Shown: in pieces, positions 57,901 to 64,000 of the stretch
How the letters are laid out: every line of letters starts with the position of its first letter
Position numbering within the stretch: the stretch's first letter is position 1
Source of the DNA: Symbiodinium microadriaticum
Taxonomy: Eukaryota; Sar; Dinophyceae; Suessiales; Symbiodiniaceae
Reading direction: 5' to 3'
Length of the DNA stretch: 64,000 bases
Assembly: GCA_001939145.1 (NCBI GenBank)
Contig: LSRX01000361.1
Coordinates: 96,799-160,798, forward strand
Made by a program: the position numbers and the translations under genes
The notes under the pieces: model-generated
Told to the model about the DNA's origin: nothing
Database searches by the model: none
Seen by the model: only the letters and a program-made list of their open reading frames with translations

Positions 57901-60900
57901 TCGGGTTTTAGGGGTTCAGGCCCTGTTTAGGGGTTCAGGATGTAGGCTTGAAGGAACATCGGGCTTCTGGTGGTTTTTCTCGAGGCCTCATGAACCTGAC
58001 CCTAAACTCCTAAACCCTACATGCAAGCTTGGGTGGGCCATGAAAAAAGCAGTGGCATGTGGGGGCGGATGGAGTTGACTGGGACCCCTGAGGCTTCCCC
58101 CCGAATGCCAAGTTCCAGCCTGATGCTGCGGTTTAGGGATTACGGGCTTAGGGGTTTCGGGTTTAGGGTTTAGCTCATTCACGTAATATGAAGGCTGTGT
58201 CGGGTAAGTCCCAGTAATTTCTAAACCCAAAACCCTGGACAGTGACAGGCCGCAGCCGCAATGATCGAAGCCGGTCGTGGAAAGCTCAGTCCGAGAATAT
58301 TCTCTGTGTTCGGTTTTGCGTTGTTTGCGCCACCCTGTTTCCCTTCATGCCTTGTTCATTAAAGTCTACGTGCACAGCCAAAGGTGCAGGCGATTCGGCA
58401 AACCCTAAACCCTAAACCCGAAATCCTACACCCTAGACCCCGCCACCACAAGGTCCTCGGGAGCAATTTTGAGGAACTCCCAGCTTAGGCTGCTATGTAG
58501 GCTCCTTCTGTCCACACAAGGCGGCGTCTGCTGCATGGGTAGGCCCAAGACATGGAAACCAACAACGCAACACATGCAGATTTTGGTGGTTTTCGGAGGC
58601 TTGAGTCCCCACAACCCTAGACCCTAAGCCCCTACCCCAAACCCTGAAACCCCAAACCCCCAAACCTTAAAGCCAACTTAATTAGACCCTGTCACCATAA
58701 ATTCCTTCTAAAGCCTTTATCAATCAAGTCCATCGAAACCGGAATCGAACTTATAACACGCTCATCAGAGCCTGTAACGCCCTTATAATAAACATTTTCG
58801 GCTCTATGAGTGCCATAGAACCTCTAGAAGTAAGAAGCTAAACCCTCAACTACTCCCTCGACCCTGATACAAGCCTATTGAAAGAGTCCGAATCCCTACA
58901 CCCTAAACCCCTAAACCCCGAACCCGAAACCCTAAACCCCTAGGCTGGCAAAGCGCGGTAGAGCTTTGCATGCTTCTTCAGCTCGAAGGCCCGGCTTCGG
59001 GGTTTCGGGGTTCAGGGTTTAGGGTTTGTAGTGTTTAGCGGATTTAGAAGTTTCGGGCTTAGGAGATCTAGGAGTTTCGGAATTAGTGTCTAGTGGATTT
59101 AAGGGTTTCGGGTTGGGGGGATTCAGGGTTTAGGGTTTAGTGGATTTGGGGGTTTCGGATTTAGGGGGTTTAAGAGAGTTTAGGGCTTAGTGTTTAGTGA
59201 TTTAGGGGTTTCGGTCAGGAAGGAACTGGCGCGGTTCCTGTTGGTTTGAAACCTTGCCTGCAGTCTTTTGTGTCTTATGTGTGATTTATGTCAGGGTAGG
59301 AATTTCATTGGGAGTTATACGGGTTGTAAGGCACTTGAGATAGAGCTGAATCTAAGTTACCGCTGGGCAGGGCAGCATTTACGATTTGTCCCTGTCCGGG
59401 TTGGATTCAGGTTTTGGGGCTTAGGCTGAGGTCTGTTCCAGGCTTTCAGGTTTCGCATCTGGGTTTTGTTTCCACGTTTTGGGTTCCTGGGCTTAGGGTT
59501 TAGTAAGCTAGTATATGGGATCATTCCCGGGTTTCAGTTTTCGTGCGTCGTGCACCCAACAGAAGTACAGCACCTATAGCAGAGGAGGGCTCTTCAACGT
59601 CAAAGTCCGCTCCGAAGGTGTCGATCTTAGCAGGAACTGTGTAGTGCTACACACTCGCTCGACGAGGACCCTGCCATCATCGGCTCCCCTCTCCAGAAAA
59701 GCCGAATCAAGATGACGCCGACAGGCTTGCAAACAGATCCCGTGACCCACAACATTCTCGTTAGCAGCTGCCCCGGCCCAAGCGATCTCTGCCAGTGTGG
59801 GAAGAAGTCTTAGGGTTTAGGTATCGACATAGGGGTCGGAATACTTGGTAGAAATATTCCCTGAAAGTCCCGATGAGCTTGTATATAGCAGACTAAACCC
59901 CGACACCCTTTTGCAATTGGAAGTTCAGCTACTGTAGAGTCTTTTCGGGTTTTCACGTGGCAGCCGGCTGGGGAAGACAAGTGCCTTACGGCTCCGAGAT
60001 TTCAGAATTCGGGTTGCTTGATATAGCCGAAGCTCCAAGGTTTGTTTCGAAGCTTGAGGGTTTAGGGTTCAGGGTTTAGAGCAGGGCTTAATGCATCGCA
60101 AAAAAAACTGTCAGACACGCACAATGTGGGAATGCTAAACCCCGAAACCTTAACACTCCTCAAACCCTATAAACCCTAAGCCTCAAACCTTTAAATTGTG
60201 TCGTCAAAGCCTTCCACTAAGTGGATTCTGCTGAGCTGGGATTGGTGAGGCGGAAATAGGTGCCAAAAAAGGCCTCTAAATTGCTGAAGGCCCGAGCCAG
60301 GGAGCCAGAACCCTCGAGAAACCTAGAGCTTAGAGTGAGACCCAGATCTTAAAGCGGAAATACCAAGAATCCTCATCCAAACAGTTTGGGGGTTGATGGT
60401 AAACACCCCTAGATTTCTAAAACCCTAAACCTTGAAGCCTAACACCCTAAACCCTAAACCCCAAACCGCAAGCCCTCACTCCCCCCCCCCCCAAACGTTT
60501 AGGGTTCTTGGCTTGTTGGTCTAGGGTGCTGCATGACCCCGAAGGTGCTAGGAACCCCAATCACCCTAAGCACCCCAAGCAGCCCCAAACAGGGAACCTC
60601 AGATTTTTTTTATACTTTAACTTCCAAGCTTTGACGACCTAAAAGTGTTGAATCCGAAGGCTAAGCCCTAAACCCTATGAGCCCGAGGCTGTAAACCGTC
60701 CGTAGTACAGGGGTCGGAATAATTCATCATAGGATCCCGCTCTGATTAGTAATGACCCTGTTAAGGCAAGCCCGATGGACGATGGGAAGCCGCCCTGTGG
60801 TTGCTTTCAACCCGAAGGAGGGACTGATCTTTGTGGGTTGGGGAATTCTCGGTTTGAAGGTTTGAGGTTTAAGATCTGTAGACATTGGGGTTTAGGAGTT

Positions 60901-61540
60901 TTAGGTATGCGAGTTGAAGATGCTTTAGGCATTGGTGCAGGGTTTGGGTTTTTTTTAGGTGTGAAGGGTCTGGTGGCTTAGGGCGCAGGGATGCAGGGCT
61001 CTTGAGGGTGATTTGTGAGTTTCGAAGTTTGTGCTCGGGGTTGTGGAGGCTCTGAGGCTAAGTTTCCAGGGTTTTGGGTTAAGGGTTCGTAGGGTTTAGG
61101 GTAGGAAGAGGCTTCCTTGAGAGGGGGCTTTAGAGTCGAGGAAGAGGGTTGCTGCAAAGGGTTTTGGGGTGTTGAAGCGGAAGACTTTCCATGAAATCCT
61201 TTCCGCAGAGCACGTATAGATGGACCCAGAAGCCTGAAAGCCCTAGCACCCTTGTCAGGCAAACAGCCACCCAAACTGTAGACCGCTGCAGCCTAAAACC
61301 CGCAAGCACCAAAAGCAAAATCCCTAAAACAAGCTCTAGTTAAAGAAGCCACACAAATCCTGTTTCCTGAACAAACATAAAACAAACATCTTAAAGAAGC
61401 CTAAGCCACAACACTAAGCACGCTAAATAGCCATGGGGCAAGACCCTAAACCCTAAACCCTTCTTTTAACTGCGAGGCCACAGGTCGAAACCGTGACTGC
61501 GGCAATCGACACGCTGGCCGTCTGCAGTCTGTGGCAGCGC
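47979..61540 (+). CDS. Pentatricopeptide-repeat (PPR) protein, 9 exon segments, both ends open
   Basis: PPR proteins bind RNA base-by-base through 35-residue helical hairpins and usually act on mitochondrial or plastid transcripts. Here the repeat pattern recurs: x-A-I-S-x-L-G-R-x-x-R-W-x-x-A-L; P-D-x-x-x-x-N-A-x-L-S-A-x-E-K-A-G-W; [19 protein letters not shown]-x-V-T-x-[14 protein letters not shown]. Exons are 25-81 bp and introns 0.7-2.9 kb. Several junctions join in phase, most with GC donors. Missing residues between some segments show that small exons are still unfound. The start and stop codons were not found and no targeting peptide can be assessed. The gene is on the same strand as the ABCG gene. 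It could be one repeat-rich gene or, less likely, parts of two. Confidence 0.72.
48070..48140. repeat. TTTAGGG-type cluster
   Basis: Several GGTTTAGGG words right after the first PPR exon. Confidence 0.8.
48826..48873 (+). CDS. PPR exon 2
   Basis: The frame reads [18 protein letters not shown]-x-x-x-x-N-A is the start of a PPR motif. The GC donor (gctgct) in phase 0 joins to VLSAAEKAG at 51406 to give the classic N-A-x-x-S-A-x-E-K-A-G. Confidence 0.8.
48921..49089. repeat. (TA)n tracts left of the 110-bp array
   Basis: TA runs broken by GGTA, GTGTG and a GATAGAGAGACCTGCTG segment. Confidence 0.9.
49147..50190. repeat. 110-bp tandem array, about 9 copies
   Basis: TGTGACACGCCTCGCCGG recurs at 49247, 49357, 49467 and so on to 50127 with period 110. 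The unit also contains GACTAGCCGGATTTGTCTCC and a doubled CTGTTGTCTCCG. The first copy is shorter (about 100 bp) and the last diverged; central copies look identical. Confidence 0.96.
50598..50705. repeat. (TA)n tracts right of the 110-bp array
   Basis: ATATGTATA and TACATA runs around a GACCTGCTGAATGAATAT motif at about 50628-50645. Confidence 0.9.
51406..51430 (+). CDS. PPR microexon (3' edge uncertain)
   Basis: The frame reads VLSAAEKAG after acceptor gccaag. This is the conserved S-A-x-E-K-A-G of a PPR motif. To join A-G-W with 52115 the donor would be GG (ggctta) or the next acceptor would be GG, so the exact splice site is unclear; a GC donor after 51426 (phase 0) would need a further exon. 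Confidence 0.5.
52115..52160 (+). CDS. PPR exon: helix B
   Basis: The frame reads [14 protein letters not shown] plus two bases. W-x-x-A-x-x-L-L matches the second helix of a PPR motif. The donor is GT (gtgcgg), phase 2, completed by G at 55083 to give Met. Confidence 0.65.
52161..55082 (+). other. PPR intron (2.9 kb)
   Basis: Scattered TTTAGGG words, a CCCTAAA-like cluster at about 53270-53390 and TTTCTTTCTGTC tracts at about 53930-53955. No further exon was recognised. Confidence 0.55.
55083..55163 (+). CDS. PPR exon: complete motif start
   Basis: The frame reads [19 protein letters not shown] then KGQRWAL. P-x-V-V-T-x-N-A-A-x-x-A-L-G-K-G-x-R-W is a textbook PPR motif. The acceptor is tttcag. 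The donor is GC after 55163 (gcgaag, phase 2) or after 55155 (gccctt, phase 0). Confidence 0.88.
55164..57585 (+). other. PPR intron
   Basis: Contains TTTAGGG words, a TA-rich patch near 56757-56805 resembling the dispersed element, and a CCCTAAA cluster at about 57150-57240. A 6-7 residue deficit in the joined motif suggests an unseen microexon. Confidence 0.5.
57586..57645 (+). CDS. PPR exon
   Basis: The frame reads [21 protein letters not shown] is the helix-A region of a PPR motif. The donor is GT (gtgctt, phase 2) or GC one base later (phase 1). Confidence 0.82.
58944..58984 (+). CDS. PPR exon: helix B
   Basis: The frame reads [13 protein letters not shown] after acceptor cctag. W-Q-x-A-V-E-L matches PPR helix B. 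The donor may be GA (gaaggc, phase 0), joining to MTPTGLQTD at 59712, or GC four bases later. Confidence 0.6.
59000..59215. repeat. TTTAGGG-type cluster
   Basis: Repeated GGGTTTAGGGTTTAG and TTTAGGGGTTTCGG words downstream of a PPR exon. Confidence 0.8.
59712..59769 (+). CDS. PPR exon
   Basis: The frame reads [19 protein letters not shown] plus one base. M-x-x-x-G-L-x-x-D-x-V-T-x-N-x-L-V-S is a PPR motif. The donor is probably GC (gccccg, phase 1); the frame stays open 14 codons further to TAG. Confidence 0.8.
59770..61476 (+). other. PPR intron(s)
   Basis: TTTAGGG and CCCTAAA words, a C-run at about 60480 and no clear exon, although PPR spacing requires at least one more short exon before 61477. 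Confidence 0.5.
61477..61540 (+). CDS. PPR exon (last recognised)
   Basis: The frame reads [15 protein letters not shown] then CSLWQR. V-x-T-x-x-A-A-I-D-x-x-x-x-x-x-x-W is a PPR helix-A to W pattern. The acceptor is gcgag (61476) or cacag (61483), both in frame; the donor is GC (gcccgc). Confidence 0.75.
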
Positions 61541-61576
61541 GCCCGCGGCTTGGGAGTTTCTTAGGTACCAGATAAG

Positions 61577-61578
61577 AG

Positions 61579-61610
<32 letters not shown>

Positions 61611-61660
61611 TTGTATATATATATATATATATATATATTATATTTATATATGTATACATC
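61577..61660. repeat. (TA)n microsatellite
   Basis: TA runs broken by GTATA and TTGTA, immediately downstream of the last recognised PPR exon. Confidence 0.95.
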
Positions 61661-62436
61661 TCTTTTATACTAATGATTCTTGTCCCTAACCCCCCTAAAC
61701 CCTAAAACCTTGAACATTGCCAGTTAAGGTTCGTCTTTGGGATATCAAGGGCTGAGGGTTGCGGGTTGTAGGCTTCAAGGTTCAGGGCTTGTGCTTTTCA
61801 GAGTCGTTGGGCTCCAGGTTTAGGGTTTGCTAGGTTCTGGGGATTAGGCTTCAGGGTCGAGGGTCTGGCGTTGTCGCATCCGTTCCAGGGCGCATGGCCG
61901 TGAAGGCAGGCATAGATTCTCAGCCTTTCGCAGACGTTCCACTGTGCCACGGGTCCCTACGTGTGGCCAGGAGCCAAAAGAAGTCCTCTCGAAGTTCTCC
62001 GGGGAGCAGCAGATGGTTTTGGGGCTAGAGTTACTAGAGCGGAAGGCTCTTGGCGATTCAAGACCTTAGTGCCCCTGCCAAGAAAACTCCCACACATCGG
62101 GACATGGCCGAAAGCTTGGAGTGCCGGTCGTGCTCCGGCGTGTGTTTGATCTTCCGGTTTCTACCGGGTTGCTCTGCACATCGACGTAGCAAAAGGCTAC
62201 CATGAAAAACAAAAAACCAACATACTCAAAGCACCTACTAGTATGGAACCCCTAAACCCTAGCTGCCCCGGCACAAAAGCCCGGACCTGTCCTTCAAGGC
62301 CCAGAAGCCGATCCAGCCATCTTGGTCCAGCCTGAGACTTTACCCCAATCCCGCCTGACAGGTTTGGTTGCTTCAAAATGGTGCCAGAATCTCCCAACAA
62401 CGACTTTACCCCTCAGCAGCACAGCATCCCTAAAAG

Positions 62437-62516
62437 TGTGTGTACGTGCGTGTGTGTCTGTGTGTGTGTGTGTGTGCGGGTGTGTGTGTGTGTGTGTTTG
62501 TGTGTTTGTGCGTGAG
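62437..62516. repeat. (GT)n microsatellite
   Basis: GTGTGT with occasional CGT, CTG and TTT interruptions. Confidence 0.95.
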
Positions 62517-63589
62517 CGCGCTTGCCCCTAAAAAAATACGAGTTTACCTTAACCCCTATCGCTTACACTTGAGCCTTTGCTACCACGACTTGTGCCCTTA
62601 AAGGCCTGGATTGTGCACGAGTGTGCAGGTCTGGGCTTGAATTTCACGTTCACTACGGGCATGTGGTCGATGCAGTGAGCAGCAGACTGTCGTGAGGATG
62701 CCACGGTGGCTCACTGTCTTGACAGTGTCGTATCGGGGATTGCGCTGGCCAGGCCTCGTGGCTAGTCACACAGTAACGAGCTACCTGGAGAGCTTCTGAT
62801 CCTGCGTCGAGAATACAGATGCTTTGCAATATCCTGCAAGTGTGCTACTGGATGCAAGCGTGCCCATCTTTTTGCCCACGTGCCATGTGCAAAGCTAATT
62901 TAGGGCTTCGGTTTTCGCTGGTGGTGGACTCGAACTCCGAAATATGAGAGCAGCGACGTGTGTGTTCGGGCTCGGGGTACTGATATCTTACCTTTTCGTG
63001 GCCACCAAATCCATGTCGGTAACTCGCGAAACCCTAAACCCTGAATCCAAAACCCTAAACTCTAAGTCCTAAATCCCAAACCCTAAAGTCCTAAACCCCA
63101 CACCCTAAAGGCCCTCGCAGACATGAGTTCAAGGCGGAAGGCTTGGCGTTTTAAGCAAAGGGTTCGATGCTCAGGGTAGTTTCGTCGTGATTCAGGGGAG
63201 GTTTTTTCGTAGGACTCTGCTGCACTAAATGAACATTGAGATCAGCCTGGAAGGGCCACCCAAGCTGATGTTGCCTCATGTGTGCCTTTAAACGCAGAGA
63301 CCACATGAAGCTTCTTCAGGCTTTTTTTGCATTCTCATCACGACAGCCCGTAGCTTCTCGTCAATCCCAAGCTGGTCCGATCCTCGTGTCCCCAGACCAC
63401 AAGATTACTGAGGTCTTGAGCAGCAGCCCGAAGCTCGAAACCCTCGAGCTCTCAACCTAAAACTTAGGGTAAACTAAAAGCCCCAGCTTGAAGCTGGCTA
63501 CCACAGTCGCTCAAGGCCCTCGCGCTCTTGTGCAACATGCCTCCCGGACTGAGGCAAGCTTCGTGTCATCAGAGCTGAGCTACGCTGCA

Positions 63590-63905
63590 TGTAATGGAAT
63601 GTATAACTCAACTCAATGAGTGCAGCGCAGTGGCGCAGAGCATTGCAATGCACAGGAATGCCATGCAAAGGAATTCAGTGGAATGTAATGGAATCACTTC
63701 ACTGCACCACATTGCCCTACACGGCACTACACTTCGCTGCACTGCAGCGCAGTGCAATGCAATGTAAGGCACTGTAATGCAATGTAAGGTAATCTAGTGC
63801 AATGTAATGCATTGTAATGCAATGTCAGGCACTGTTATATGATGTATGGCAACCAATGCCATGGAATCCAATGGAATGTAATGCAGTGCGAGGTAATGTA
63901 ACACG
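63590..63905. repeat. Degenerate (GTAATGCAAT)-like satellite
   Basis: Words such as TGCAATGTAATGCA, GGAATGTAATGGAAT and GCACTGTAATGC recur over about 300 bp with a 5- and 10-bp rhythm. The units are diverged and no longer-period copy is visible. Confidence 0.8.
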
Positions 63906-63937
63906 ACGTAGCATGTATGCACGGGTACATGGCTGCT

Positions 63938-64000
63938 CTCCTGCCTGCCCGCCTGCCTGCCTGGATGGATGGACGGTTGGGTGGATGGATGGATGGATGA
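63938..64000. repeat. CCTG / GGAT tetranucleotide repeats at window edge
   Basis: CCTGCCTGCC followed by (GGAT)n running to the last base of the window, so its true length is unknown. Confidence 0.9.

Larger units (their letters stand above)
61541..64000 (+). other. Downstream region, no gene recognised
   Basis: Holds TA, GT and GTAATGCAAT-type repeats and TTTAGGG words. Further PPR exons may lie here but none was recognised. The open frames at 61961-62149 and 63278-63460 show no family. Confidence 0.5.

Noticed and set aside
1-64000. tRNA, rRNA or spliced-leader genes
   Set aside because: I looked for tRNA-like cloverleaf cores and for the dinoflagellate spliced-leader sequence on both strands and saw none.

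Overview
The window looks like nuclear DNA of a eukaryotic protist, most probably a dinoflagellate. I infer this from four things read together: very short exons (about 30-118 bp) separated by introns of 0.4-4.3 kb; splice donors that are GC about as often as GT, with one GA, and acceptors usually followed by G; degenerate plant/alveolate-type telomere-like repeats (TTTAGGG and its complement) scattered through almost every intron in both orientations; and two recognisable genes on the same (+) strand, one of them a PPR protein. Another alveolate or alga with TTTAGGG telomeres cannot be excluded. No long single-exon gene, tRNA, rRNA, spliced-leader gene or bacterial-type operon was seen. Most long open frames are low-complexity or tandem-repeat artefacts.

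Region 1 (about 1.5-43.1 kb) holds one ABCG-family (White/PDR-type) half-transporter. I found 31 exon segments by eye: an ATP-binding domain (Walker A at 1.5 kb, region before the signature 2.2-5.8 kb, signature LSGGQ 7.1 kb, Walker B 8.2 kb, D-loop 9.2 kb, H-loop 14.2 kb), a linker (15.5-19.8 kb), and a membrane domain running to a stop codon at 43,107. About 1.85 kb of coding sequence is spread over 41.6 kb. Reading phase agrees across nearly all proposed junctions, which is the main argument that the model is real. The 5' end, one or more exons in the linker (16.1-17.8 kb), and perhaps one small membrane-domain exon are missing from the model.

Region 2 (about 43.1-47.9 kb) is dominated by low-complexity DNA: a compound trinucleotide tract, CAT/CT tracts and a palindromic CATGATC-rich tract. 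No gene could be assigned. Region 3 (about 48.0-61.5 kb) holds nine exon segments of a pentatricopeptide-repeat (PPR) protein, an organelle RNA-binding type of protein, again with GC donors; both ends are open. The tail to 64,000 contains telomere-like repeats, (GT)n, and a degenerate (GTAATGCAAT)-like satellite.

The introns carry the unusual structure: a 67-bp tandem array of about 26 copies (37.4-39.2 kb), a 110-bp array of about 9 copies (49.1-50.2 kb), 1.1 kb of pure (GACAGAGA)n, a repeat family whose copies share an 8-bp stem/13-nt loop hairpin with compensated stem changes (11.5-12.7 kb), a short dispersed TA-rich element, and two exact duplications that abut single N bases and may be assembly joins. 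All calls come from reading the sequence by hand; no database search or transcript was available.
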